The notes beneath the pieces were generated by a model. That model was given only the letters and a program-made list of their open reading frames with translations, was not told where the DNA came from and ran no database searches. Position numbers and translations under genes: made by a program. Below are positions 24,052 through 33,417 of a DNA stretch of 64,000 nucleotides, one piece after another. The stretch's first letter is position 1. Every line of letters begins with the position of its first letter. The DNA is from Candidatus Eubacterium faecigallinarum. Lineage in GTDB: Bacteria; Bacillota; Clostridia; Oscillospirales; Acutalibacteraceae. Where the stretch lies: NCBI GenBank assembly GCA_019115455.1, contig DXDN01000008.1:1-64000 (forward strand). The letters are read 5' to 3'.

Positions 24052-25278
24052 TTACTGCTTTTTCAAATTTTTTACAATTTCAGCAGTATCACGGGCAATT
24101 TCAAGCTCCTCGTTTGTGGCGAGTATAAATACTCTGACTTTATCTGTCGGTGAGGTAAGTTCTGCTTCAGCACCCTTCTGGGTCTTCTGGTTAACTGCCT
24201 CGTTAATATATACTCCCATATAACCGAAATAAGAGCAAACCTTGGAGCGAAGCCATACGCCGTTCTCACCGATGCCGCCTGTAAATACTATAGCGTCAAC
24301 GCCGTTCATAGCGGCGATATATGAGCCGATATATTTAGCGATTTCATATGCCTGCATCTCATGGGCAAGTATTGCTCTTTCATTACCCTGAGCCTGTGCA
24401 GCAACGATATCACGGTCGTCTGAAGAAACGCCTGAAATAGCGCTTACGCCGGACTCTTTATTGAGGATTCTGTCCATTTCATCAGGTGTAAGGTCAAGCT
24501 TTTTCATAATGAAAGTAACAACAGACGGGTCAACGCCGCCGGAACGTGTACCCATCATAAAGCCGTCAAGCGGTGTAAAGCCCATTGAAGTATCAACAAC
24601 CTTGCCCCTGTTGATAGCGGCTATGGAAGAGCCGTTGCCGAGGTGGCAGGTAATCAACTTAAGTTTTTTAATATCCTTGCCTATTCTTTCGGCAACACGC
24701 TGGGAAACAAATTTGTGGGAGGTGCCGTGGAAACCGTAACGGCGGACACCGTATTTCTCATAATATTCATAAGGCACTGCATACATATATGCCTTTGGCG
24801 GCATAGTGCTGTGGAATGCAGTATCGAAAACTGCTACCTGCGGCACATCGGGACCTACTACTTCGCGACAGGCAAGGTAACCCTGAAGGTTTGCCGGATT
24901 GTGCAGAGGAGCAAGAGGTGCAAGTTCCTCGATATCCTTCTCAACCTTTTTATCAATAAGTACACTGGTGGTATATCTGTCGCCGCCCTGTACTACTCTG
25001 TGACCGATGGCGTCTATCTCGCTGAAAGAGTCGATAACTTTGTACTCGCTCTCGGTAAGAATGTACTTAACCTCGTTAAACGCATCAATGTGAGTAGGAA
25101 GTTCCTTATCAAAAGTATACTTCTGACCGTCTTTTTTAATGATTACATTTTCTTCGCCGCCGTTGATTTTCATTCCGATTCTTTCAATGGCGCCGTTACA
25201 AAGCACAGATTCATCAGTCATATCGATAAGCTGATATTTGAGAGATGAGCTTCCGCAGTTGATAACAAGTATTTTCAA
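24052..25278 (-). CDS. ackA: Acetate kinase
   Basis: A 408-residue enzyme making ATP from acetyl phosphate. The ASKHA-fold motifs are clear: NCGSSSLKYQLID at the start, FHGTSHKFVSQR, HLGNGSSI, TRSGGVDPS, and VFTGGIGENG. It starts with TTG 25278, with GGAGG 7 bases upstream; an ATG is absent at that position. No pta gene is adjacent. It indicates acetate production as a fermentation route. Confidence 0.96.
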   Translation of the reverse strand: MKILVINCGSSSLKYQLIDMTDESVLCNGAIERIGMKINGGEENVIIKKDGQKYTFDKELPTHIDAFNEVKYILTESEYKVIDSFSEIDAIGHRVVQGGDRYTTSVLIDKKVEKDIEELAPLAPLHNPANLQGYLACREVVGPDVPQVAVFDTAFHSTMPPKAYMYAVPYEYYEKYGVRRYGFHGTSHKFVSQRVAERIGKDIKKLKLITCHLGNGSSIAAINRGKVVDTSMGFTPLDGFMMGTRSGGVDPSVVTFIMKKLDLTPDEMDRILNKESGVSAISGVSSDDRDIVAAQAQGNERAILAHEMQAYEIAKYIGSYIAAMNGVDAIVFTGGIGENGVWLRSKVCSYFGYMGVYINEAVNQKTQKGAEAELTSPTDKVRVFILATNEELEIARDTAEIVKNLKKQ

Positions 25279-25374
25279 AATATTGCCTCCGACTATTGAA
25301 ATAGTTATTTTTATTTAGTAATATAATAATAATATATAATATATAATTATGTCAAGGATTTTTGAGGAAAAATT

Positions 25375-26436
25375 ATGATAACCGGAATAATTTGCGAATT
25401 TAATCCCTTTCACAGCGGTCACAAGTATCTTATTGACACTGTAAAGCAGAGCGCTGACGGCGTTGTATGCGTAATGAGCGGAAACTTTGTACAGCGCGGA
25501 GAATTTGCTGTATATGACAAATTTACAAGAACAAAAACTGCAATTGAAAACGGTGCGGATCTTGTTTTAGAACTTCCCTGTGTGTACTCTCTTATGTCCG
25601 CCGGAGGATTTGCGAAATATGCCGTACAGATACTTGAGGCATCTAATATCGTTGACAGGATAGCATTCGGCGCGGAATGTGACGATATAGAAAAGCTGAC
25701 TGATACCGCAAAAAAAATAAAGAAATCCGACGATATAATTAAGGAAAAGCTCGCCGAGGGTTTATCATACCCTGCCGCCAGAAAAATCGCAGTCCAAAGT
25801 GATATTCTTGACACCCCAAATAATATACTTGCCCTGGAATATATAAGCAACACAAAGCTCTCCTGCCAGGCAGTTAAAAGAATAGGACTCGGGCATGACA
25901 CCGACGATGAGAAATTCAGCGCCTCAGCCATAAGAAAAACGCTGAGCCCTGAAAAAATCTGCACAATGAAAAACTGCGAAGTTGCTGTTCTTGCTAAGCT
26001 TAGAACAATGAGCGCAGATGATTTTCTTATGATAGACGACGTAAGCGAAGGACTTGAAAACAGAATCGTTGACGCAGTAAGGTCCTCTCTTTCGCTGGAG
26101 GAAATCTATGACAAAATAAAGACCAAGCGTTATACTCATTCAAGGATACGCAGAATAATTCTAAGAGCTTATCTGGGAATAACGAAGGATCATTCAAAGG
26201 ACGTGCCGTATATAAGAATTCTGGGCTTCAACAGTAAGGGGCAGGAGCTTGCCGCCGAAATGAAGAAAAAAGCCCTGCTGCCGATAATAACAAAGTATTC
26301 CGATATTAAGGAGTTGTCAGAGGACGCAAAAGCGCTTTTTGAACTGGAATGCAGGTGCACCGATTTATATAATTTAGGATACAAGACGCCCCTTCCCTGC
26401 GGCACCGAGCAGCGTTCCAAAATAGTAATAATATGA
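25375..26436 (+). CDS. tmcAL: tRNA(Met) cytidine acetate ligase TmcAL
   Basis: A 353-residue member of the YlbM/TmcAL family, which activates acetate with ATP to form N4-acetylcytidine at the wobble base of elongator tRNA-Met. The nucleotidyltransferase signature IICEFNPFHSGH is at residues 5-16, with MSGNFVQRG downstream and SASAIRKTL as the second family motif. It is slightly shorter than the usual 390-400 residues. It is divergent from ackA across 96 bases; a shared acetate theme is noted but may be chance. Confidence 0.93.
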   Translation: MITGIICEFNPFHSGHKYLIDTVKQSADGVVCVMSGNFVQRGEFAVYDKFTRTKTAIENGADLVLELPCVYSLMSAGGFAKYAVQILEASNIVDRIAFGAECDDIEKLTDTAKKIKKSDDIIKEKLAEGLSYPAARKIAVQSDILDTPNNILALEYISNTKLSCQAVKRIGLGHDTDDEKFSASAIRKTLSPEKICTMKNCEVAVLAKLRTMSADDFLMIDDVSEGLENRIVDAVRSSLSLEEIYDKIKTKRYTHSRIRRIILRAYLGITKDHSKDVPYIRILGFNSKGQELAAEMKKKALLPIITKYSDIKELSEDAKALFELECRCTDLYNLGYKTPLPCGTEQRSKIVII

Positions 26437-26444
26437 TAAAAATT

Positions 26445-26476
26445 AAAGCCTTTGACATTAAGTCAATGGCTTTTTG
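26445..26476 (+). terminator. Terminator after tmcAL
   Basis: AAAGCC/GGCTTT with TTGAC/GTCAA inside and a terminal T run. Confidence 0.8.
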
Positions 26477-26516
26477 TGTTATAGATATATTATAATAAAT
26501 AAGTATAATATAGTGC

Positions 26517-27095
26517 TCAGAGCTTTTCACATATGCTAAGAAACTCATCCTTAGTCATTGTGGAATTGAGATAAGTCAAAAGCGATTTTGTTGAAAGAAA
26601 TTCAGGAAGGTCAAGCTCTTTGAGCAATTTCTTTTTCTTCTCAGCGGCATTGGGTCTGCCTGAGATACCGGCATCATACAAATCATAAGTAGTAATCGGA
26701 ATCTTGCCGCTTACCGGCTCGGACATAACTCCCACACTGTCAAACAGCTTTTTCAGCAGTTCGTCGCTCATGCCCTCTACTCCCAGCTTTCCCTCCTTGG
26801 AAGGCTGGGTCTTTCTCTTTTCAGTGCCGTATATGTCGGGAATATAAATATGCTTAACTCTGCCGTCGGGCACACCGCCTGCAATAAAATTTCTTATCTG
26901 AAAGCCGCTGTGGTCGGAATCTGTAAGGATTATGATTCCCCTTTCTTTTGCAAGCCTGCGGATAAATTTCAGTTTTTCCTTATCCTTATATATACTAAAG
27001 CCGTTTGTTTCAATAATGAGAGTGTCGAGAAAATTTGACAGCTTAAGCTTATCATATTTACCCTCAACTATTACCGCTTCACTGATTTTCAGCAT
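26517..27095 (-). CDS. rnmV: Ribonuclease M5-like TOPRIM protein
   Basis: A 192-residue protein with an N-terminal TOPRIM domain (AVIVEGKYDKLKLSNFLD, with the acidic ILTDSDHSG) and the C-terminal module ending in KDEFLSICEKL. RNase M5 matures 5S rRNA in Firmicutes; this protein lacks an obvious adjacent ksgA, the usual partner. It overlaps holA by 17 bases with GAGG 6 bases before its ATG. The length matches RnmV (about 185). Confidence 0.85.
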   Translation of the reverse strand: MLKISEAVIVEGKYDKLKLSNFLDTLIIETNGFSIYKDKEKLKFIRRLAKERGIIILTDSDHSGFQIRNFIAGGVPDGRVKHIYIPDIYGTEKRKTQPSKEGKLGVEGMSDELLKKLFDSVGVMSEPVSGKIPITTYDLYDAGISGRPNAAEKKKKLLKELDLPEFLSTKSLLTYLNSTMTKDEFLSICEKL

Positions 27096-28134
27096 AGTTT
27101 GCCTCTTTCGCTATTAAAATTAATTTTACTATCAGCTCTTCCAGCAGGATACGTTTATCGGCGGCTGTACTTTTCAGCCTGATGTCCGTATCCGCTATTT
27201 CGTCAAGAGATTTTCTAAGCTGCTTTTCGCTCAAAGCGGCACAGTCCCTGGACGCATTTCTCAGGGCAAATTCCCTGCCCTTGTAATTATAATGCTTTGA
27301 CACGTCGTCATAGGAATAACCTGCTGCTTTGGCGCATTTCACACGGTACATATCAACGTACACGCCGCTGATTACGGCAAGAATAAGTATCGGGTCCTCT
27401 TTCATGGCAAAAAGAGTATCAAGTACGCTGTAGGCTTTGTCAGTATTTCCTGCCACTACTGACTTTGATATATCGTATACCCTTGCCTGGAGGCTCTTGG
27501 TTGCCATATCGTCAATTATCTGACGTGTAATCTCTAAGCCTGTGGCGAAGCCTGCCAGCTTGTCAAGCTCATTAAGAAGAGTCGTCATATCGTTTCCTGA
27601 TACGCTGACAAGATACTTGGCATTATTCAGGTCAATAGAACTGCCTCTTTTTTTAGCTCCGCTCACCAGGAGTTTTGCCACATCCGTTTCACTTCTTTTT
27701 TCAAGATTGACTACTGCTCCGGCTTTATCAAAGGCGCTTATCAGCTTTTTAAACGACGCACTTTTAACGTCGGGTGACAATGAATCATAAAGCAAAATGA
27801 AAACCGTGCTTTCAGGAACGTCTGTCAAAAACTCCTCCATCAACTTTATATCCGACTTTGTCTTTTCAACAGGATAATCACGGACTATAACAAGATTATA
27901 CTCGCTCATCATAGGAAGCATTTGGGCGTCCTTGAGTATATCATCCATTTCGGTATCCTTGCCGTCAAACAGATGAAGATTAAAAGATTCAAAGGCAGGG
28001 TCAATAATTTTCTTTTTAAGCTGGGAAATATAGTGCTCTTTAAGATAACCCTCCTCGCCGTATATCAGGTAAGCATTAGAAAAGCTTGCGCTCTTTATCT
28101 GCTGCCTAAGGTCTGTTTCGGTAAACTTTGCCAT
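27079..28134 (-). CDS. holA: DNA polymerase III delta subunit
   Basis: A 351-residue clamp-loader subunit. NAYLIYGEEGYLKEHYI is the start of domain I, and GNDMTTLLNELDKLAGFA with LAVISGVYVDMYRVKCAKAAGYSYDDV are typical of HolA domains II and III. It lies 1 base from comEC, as in many Firmicutes where comEC-holA-rpsT is conserved. No rpsT follows here; rnmV does. Confidence 0.92.
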   Translation of the reverse strand: MAKFTETDLRQQIKSASFSNAYLIYGEEGYLKEHYISQLKKKIIDPAFESFNLHLFDGKDTEMDDILKDAQMLPMMSEYNLVIVRDYPVEKTKSDIKLMEEFLTDVPESTVFILLYDSLSPDVKSASFKKLISAFDKAGAVVNLEKRSETDVAKLLVSGAKKRGSSIDLNNAKYLVSVSGNDMTTLLNELDKLAGFATGLEITRQIIDDMATKSLQARVYDISKSVVAGNTDKAYSVLDTLFAMKEDPILILAVISGVYVDMYRVKCAKAAGYSYDDVSKHYNYKGREFALRNASRDCAALSEKQLRKSLDEIADTDIRLKSTAADKRILLEELIVKLILIAKEANYAENQ

Positions 28135-28135
28135 A

Positions 28136-30082
28136 CTAATCCTTTCTTATCTGCATCTGTGAGACAGAATCAATTACAAAGGTAACATTCTCGTCCTCAG
28201 AGAATTTATCGTAAATATTTCTGAAAACTTTATACCCGTTTATTGTAACATAATCCTCAGTGATTTTAAAGACGTTATTATGCACTGTAACAATTATATC
28301 CACACCGCTGTAGTAAGCGCTTATATGCTCGCACAAATAAGGTATATTTCCGCCGTCGGAAACGAACTGAGCATCTGAAAAAGAATCCTCAATATCTTTT
28401 TTACATCTCAGTGATTCAAGGGCCACTGTATTGATGTCATCGGCTGAACTTGTAATGTTTTCCAAAGCGTAGCAGTCACTGCTGTCCTCAAATCCCACTA
28501 TAAGAACAGCGTCTTTGTCGTATACAACGACTCCTCCGCCTGAGGTCACAGTTATATAAGCGTTCTTGCTGTAATCATAAAACGAAAATGCGCCCGAAAT
28601 TAAAAACGCCGCAACGGTAAACACACTGATGATGCCAATACTGATTTTTTTATTAACAAAAAGAGATACCGCCGCAAGCAATATAATTCCAAAAATTGCG
28701 ACGCCGAATACACTGTCGGATATGTTGACATAGAGAAAGCCGAATTTATCAGCAAAGAAATCGGAAATCTCAATCAGAGCACCTATCAAAAATGATGAGA
28801 CGAATTTAAACACGGTGCAAATGAGCGGCACACGTGAAAACAGACAAAAAATAATTAAAGAAATAAGAGATGTTTCCATAATAGGCACGCAAATTATATT
28901 GGCAAAAAGCGACACAAGGCTTATTTTACCAAAGAACAGCCAAATCACCGGAAGCGTTGTCAGCATAACGGACACGCCTGCGAAAAGAGCGTCATAAATA
29001 TAACGCAGAAGAGTCGTTTTAGGTCTCAGCTTTTTATCATACTGAGGTTTTACAACGGACAAACCAAGCACCGCCGTAACAGTAAGCGCCGCGCTGGGAT
29101 CAGCCACGGAAAACGGGTTAAGACAAATCAGAAACACAGAAAAGCCCAGAGAATTAAGTGTGTCTGCCTTCGTGTTTATTAGCTTAGCAACCAGCACTAC
29201 GGCAATCATAACAGCGGATCTTATTACTGATTTTGAATAGCCTGAGATGCCTGAATAAACAAAAACGGCAATCAGCGTAATAACAACGCACGGCACCCTG
29301 CCCACTTTCAACATCCTAAGAACGTAATAAAAGCAAAAGCATATCACCGTCATATTCATTCCGGAAACTGCTATCAGATGAGAAAGACCGCAAACGAGAA
29401 AATCGTCGTTTATTTCGTCGCTGAGAATACGTTTGTCGCCGGTAAGAACCGACAAAGCAAGTCCTGCTTCCTTGGCGTTGAGCTGAGATTCCAGCAAATC
29501 CTTTATTTCAAGGCGCAATTGCAAAACATGATAATTAAGCGGTTTTGAAAATTCCCCTGTTGCCTCATAGTCTAAAAGAGAAGCCCTGACGTAAATATTA
29601 TTGCTGTAATCGCTGTAGGACTCAAATGCGTTGTCTGCATAGCTGTAAAAAGCCAGAAGACCGTTTACGCTTTCATAATAATCGGCGTCTAACTGAACAT
29701 CGCTTCGCAGTTTGAGCTTGATATTCTGTGGTGCGCCTGCAATATCAATACTTTTTGTTTTTACGGTATACAGATAACCGTTGTCGTCCTGAGTTTCAAT
29801 ATCCGTTATTTCAAAAACTGCCTGAGCCGTCTTGCCATCCAGCTCCTTTTGCGGCAGGACGGACGACTGAACGCAGAAAATAAATACAAGGCAGGAAAAG
29901 AGCGCCGCACCCAAGGCAATCGGCACAACCTTTTCCCGCCTTATGTTTTTTATCAGCAGTGAAACGGCAAAAAGCACCGCAACAACTGCGAGAATATATT
30001 TGGCGGCTGAATAATCCGCCGTATTCAGCACTATGAGAGTAATTGCCATAGAAAAGCCTATAAAAGCAAATACTCTCTTCAT
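28136..30082 (-). CDS. comEC: ComEC/Rec2-like DNA uptake channel with degenerate C-terminal domain
   Basis: A 648-residue protein. Residues 1-60 are hydrophobic, followed by an extracellular OB-like domain. The competence core spans about 220-490 with HLIAVSGMNMTVICFCFYY and at least eight further helices. Usually a metallo-beta-lactamase domain with HxHxDH follows. Here the last 150 residues start with a matching strand (AYITVTSGGGVVVYDKDAVLI) but contain no HxHxDH, so nuclease activity is probably lost. It lies 33 bases after lacZ on the same strand. Confidence 0.85.
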   Translation of the reverse strand: MKRVFAFIGFSMAITLIVLNTADYSAAKYILAVVAVLFAVSLLIKNIRREKVVPIALGAALFSCLVFIFCVQSSVLPQKELDGKTAQAVFEITDIETQDDNGYLYTVKTKSIDIAGAPQNIKLKLRSDVQLDADYYESVNGLLAFYSYADNAFESYSDYSNNIYVRASLLDYEATGEFSKPLNYHVLQLRLEIKDLLESQLNAKEAGLALSVLTGDKRILSDEINDDFLVCGLSHLIAVSGMNMTVICFCFYYVLRMLKVGRVPCVVITLIAVFVYSGISGYSKSVIRSAVMIAVVLVAKLINTKADTLNSLGFSVFLICLNPFSVADPSAALTVTAVLGLSVVKPQYDKKLRPKTTLLRYIYDALFAGVSVMLTTLPVIWLFFGKISLVSLFANIICVPIMETSLISLIIFCLFSRVPLICTVFKFVSSFLIGALIEISDFFADKFGFLYVNISDSVFGVAIFGIILLAAVSLFVNKKISIGIISVFTVAAFLISGAFSFYDYSKNAYITVTSGGGVVVYDKDAVLIVGFEDSSDCYALENITSSADDINTVALESLRCKKDIEDSFSDAQFVSDGGNIPYLCEHISAYYSGVDIIVTVHNNVFKITEDYVTINGYKVFRNIYDKFSEDENVTFVIDSVSQMQIRKD

Positions 30083-30115
30083 AGTGCAAACACATCAGAG
30101 AAAGCCTGATAAAAA

Positions 30116-33100
30116 TTACTTTGCTTTCTCAACAGGCTCCATAATAAACGAATAAGCCTGTTTTACTCCTTTTTTCATAATGTATGGCTCGCGCACGCAT
30201 CCCTGTGCCGGCATATCGCCGCCCACGCCGCAGAGCATATGGTCAATATTAAGTGTGGTTATATCCTCATACGGAATATCGTTGATATGAGTAGCCTTTT
30301 CAAGCCCGTCAGTAGTATAGTGATAAGCCGAGAAATTCAGCGGGTCATTATAATACGCTGTAAATTTAAGTCCTCTGCCCTTTTTGTCAGTAATGGTCAT
30401 ATACCTCATATCGGTTCTGTTAGAGGATTCCTGAGGGCGCATATAGCGATAATCAAGGTCAGTAACCGTTGAGGAATAAACGTCTATCTTAGCTCCCGTC
30501 TTTCTGTCGCAGTAAGTTGCAACAGGACCTCTGCCGTACCAGGTGACATATTCCATATCCTTTGGCAAGGTCATCTGATAGCCGAATTTAAGCATATTAG
30601 ATGTCGGAATGGCTGAGTGATAAACGTAAATCATACCGTTCGGATACACTTTGTATGTAGCAACGGAATTTTTAAGTCCCGGTGTACTCAAAGCGATATG
30701 AATATCTACCGTATTGTCCTCCCCCTTGCGGGCAACTGTTTTAACAGCGCTTGTGTGCTTAGTAGCTCTCTGCCACTTGTAAAGCGGGTGGAATTTTGCC
30801 CACTGAGGAGTGAAGTTAAGGAAGTCGATATCGTTATCCGTAAGCGCTCTGAAATAGTTTGGCATCATTGGCTTAAGGAGCATTTCCCTGCCGTCAACAA
30901 CATAGCTGATAATCTTTCCGTCGTCGACAACGACCTTAATCTTATCATTTTCAACAGTTACTTTTTTGCCCTTAGCAGTAAATGAAAGGTCGCCTGTGAT
31001 ATGCGGCTTTTTAGGCTTTGGCATCTCATTTACAATAAACTGATCCCAAGCAATTTCATAATTTGATTTAAGACCGGGCGTCTTCTTCTTTGTGAAGAAA
31101 GATATAGTGAGCACTGCTTCCTTATCGGCAGGAATACTGTCCGCAGAATAAGGAATATTGATAAACGTTTCAGACAAAGGCTCACAGTCAATCTTATCAA
31201 GCTCGCCGTGCTCAATTACCTCGCCCTCGGCTTTAAGCGCCCACTTGCATTTATAAGCGGAAATATTGGTGAAAAGGAATTTGTTTTTAACTCTGAATTT
31301 ACCTGCCGGAAGGTCGAAAGCCTCGGTTTTAATCTCCTGATAAACCTTCTTTACCTCGCTTATCTGAGGGTGTGGAATTCTGTCCGCGCCGATTATTCCG
31401 TTAGCACAGAGATATACGTTTGAGCCTGTCATAGCGGTAGTATTCGGAATATCTATCAGTTTCTTAGGCTCCATTTTTTCAAAGTCGGTGCCGTAAAGAT
31501 AATTATCGTTGCCGTTCTCGTCCTTAACATGAAGCGCCTGGTCAACAAAATCCCATATGAAACCGCCGCACATATTGTCGTACTTTTCAAAGTCGTCCAT
31601 ATACTCCTGGAAATTACCCAGTGAATTTTCCATAGAATGGGCATATTCGCAGAGAATTATCGGCTTGCCCTCATACATTTCAGGAGTAATAGGTTTGCTG
31701 TCGGCGGCAAGCTGGTTAGCGATATTGTCGTAAAGGGAAATTTTTATCTCCTGCTTATTGCCGAGTTTTTCCATAACGTCTGCAAGAGGATACATTCTTG
31801 AAATAACATCGCTCTTCGTCTGGTCAAAATCGCCCTCGTAGTGGAACTGTCTTGTGTCGTCAAGCTCAAGCGCCGCTTCTTTCATACGCATAAAGTTGTC
31901 GCCGTCGCCTGCTTCATTTCCCAGGGACCACATGAAAACGCAGGGATTATTTCTGTCACGAAGCACCATACGCTGCATACGGTCAACCACAGCCTCTGTC
32001 CACATTGGATTTGAGCCTGGCACTCCCTTACGCCTTACGCCATGGGTCTCAACCTCGCACTCGTCCATTACGTAGAAGCCGTATTTATTGCACATCTCAT
32101 AAAAATACGGGTCATCGGGATAATGTGAAGTACGGATGGAATTGATATTATTCTGTTTCATTATATCGAGGTCCTGGGTGTATCTCTCTTTCGGAACAGC
32201 CCAGCCGTGATCAGGGTCAAAATCGTGGCGGTTTACGCCTCTTATCATCATGGGCATACCGTTGAAATAAATTTTTTCGCCCTTGATTTCAACTTTTTTA
32301 AAGCCGACCTTGTATGTTTTTACCACTGCAAGAGCACCGTCTGTATACACGCTCATTACAAGAGTATAAAGATTAGGAGCCTCGGCAGACCACTTTTTCG
32401 GTGATTTAACAACGGTTTCAAAATGCAGCTTTTCACTGCCGCCTGAAAGGTCGATTTCCTTTTCGCCCACCGGAATTTCTCTGCCGGTATCGGATATCAG
32501 CTTCGCCTCCACACGGCAGGGACATTTTTCGCCGTCATAATTTTTAAGAAATACGTCAAGACTTACCTGAGAATCCTTGAAATCAACGTCAAAATCTGTT
32601 TTGAAATAAAAATCCCTGAGGCATACCTTTGATTCGGCATAAAGATAAACTTCACGGTAAATACCGCACAGCCACCACATATCCTGGTCCTCAAGGTATG
32701 TACCGTCACTGTAGCGATAGACCTTGGCGCAAACAAGATTTTCGCCTTTTTTCATAAACTTGGTGACGTTAAATTCGTGAGGCGTCATAGAGCCCTGAGA
32801 ATATCCCACAAACTCGCCGTTGACGTACACCTCAAGAGCTGCCTTAGCGGCACCGAAGTGAAGGAAAATCTCCCTGCCGTCAAAATTCTCGTCAAGCTCA
32901 AAGGTCTTGCGGTAAAAGCCGATTTCCTGCATGCTGTGGTCAATTGAAGGAATCTTTGATTTACTTCTGCTGATTGCCTTCGGGAAAGTTGAGGCATAAT
33001 AGTAAGGAATGGAATAACCCTCCGTTTGCCACACGGACGGCACCTTTATCTCGTCCCATGAGGAAGCGTCAAAATCAGTTGTTTCAAAACCGTCAGGCTG

Positions 33101-33274
33101 ATTTTTAAGCCCTCTCTGCCAGAAAAACTGCCACATTCCGTTAAGAGACTGCTTGTACTTGCTTTCCTCCCCGGAAAGAGCCGACTCCTCATCGTCAAAA
33201 GGCAGCATCAACGCATGTCCGTCTTCTTTGTTTACCTTGATAATCGACGGATCTTCCCATCTAAATTTAGCCAT
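30116..33274 (-). CDS. lacZ: Glycoside hydrolase family 2 beta-galactosidase
   Basis: A 1052-residue LacZ-type enzyme, the length of E. coli LacZ (1024) with five domains. The jelly-roll and Ig domains come first. The TIM barrel has the acid/base glutamate in MWSLGNEAGDG and the nucleophile in ILCEYAHSMENS. The C-terminal Bgal_small_N domain includes WYGRGPVATYCDRKTGA. There is no signal peptide, so it acts on imported lactose or galactosides. ATG 33274 has GAGGGG 9 bases upstream and its own promoter. Confidence 0.95.
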   Translation of the reverse strand: MAKFRWEDPSIIKVNKEDGHALMLPFDDEESALSGEESKYKQSLNGMWQFFWQRGLKNQPDGFETTDFDASSWDEIKVPSVWQTEGYSIPYYYASTFPKAISRSKSKIPSIDHSMQEIGFYRKTFELDENFDGREIFLHFGAAKAALEVYVNGEFVGYSQGSMTPHEFNVTKFMKKGENLVCAKVYRYSDGTYLEDQDMWWLCGIYREVYLYAESKVCLRDFYFKTDFDVDFKDSQVSLDVFLKNYDGEKCPCRVEAKLISDTGREIPVGEKEIDLSGGSEKLHFETVVKSPKKWSAEAPNLYTLVMSVYTDGALAVVKTYKVGFKKVEIKGEKIYFNGMPMMIRGVNRHDFDPDHGWAVPKERYTQDLDIMKQNNINSIRTSHYPDDPYFYEMCNKYGFYVMDECEVETHGVRRKGVPGSNPMWTEAVVDRMQRMVLRDRNNPCVFMWSLGNEAGDGDNFMRMKEAALELDDTRQFHYEGDFDQTKSDVISRMYPLADVMEKLGNKQEIKISLYDNIANQLAADSKPITPEMYEGKPIILCEYAHSMENSLGNFQEYMDDFEKYDNMCGGFIWDFVDQALHVKDENGNDNYLYGTDFEKMEPKKLIDIPNTTAMTGSNVYLCANGIIGADRIPHPQISEVKKVYQEIKTEAFDLPAGKFRVKNKFLFTNISAYKCKWALKAEGEVIEHGELDKIDCEPLSETFINIPYSADSIPADKEAVLTISFFTKKKTPGLKSNYEIAWDQFIVNEMPKPKKPHITGDLSFTAKGKKVTVENDKIKVVVDDGKIISYVVDGREMLLKPMMPNYFRALTDNDIDFLNFTPQWAKFHPLYKWQRATKHTSAVKTVARKGEDNTVDIHIALSTPGLKNSVATYKVYPNGMIYVYHSAIPTSNMLKFGYQMTLPKDMEYVTWYGRGPVATYCDRKTGAKIDVYSSTVTDLDYRYMRPQESSNRTDMRYMTITDKKGRGLKFTAYYNDPLNFSAYHYTTDGLEKATHINDIPYEDITTLNIDHMLCGVGGDMPAQGCVREPYIMKKGVKQAYSFIMEPVEKAK

Positions 33275-33306
33275 AAAAAATACCCCTCATTTGTTTTATT
33301 ATATTG

Positions 33307-33336
33307 ATTATATACTATATAAGGAACAAAAGTCAA
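33307..33336 (-). promoter_or_regulatory. Promoter of lacZ
   Basis: On the minus strand TTGACT (33336-33331) and TATAAT (33312-33307) are separated by 18 bases. Confidence 0.65.
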
Positions 33337-33338
33337 TA

Positions 33339-33367
33339 TAGACAAGCACGGGGATATTTGATATAAT
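33339..33367 (+). promoter_or_regulatory. Promoter of the femX-alr pair
   Basis: TAGACA (33339-33344), 17 bases, TATAAT (33362-33367), with a TG extension upstream of the -10 box. It lies back to back with the lacZ promoter. Confidence 0.65.
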
Positions 33368-33417
33368 ACAGTATTGGAAAAAGTTTCATAATACTAAAAA
33401 TATTTACGGAGCGAAAA

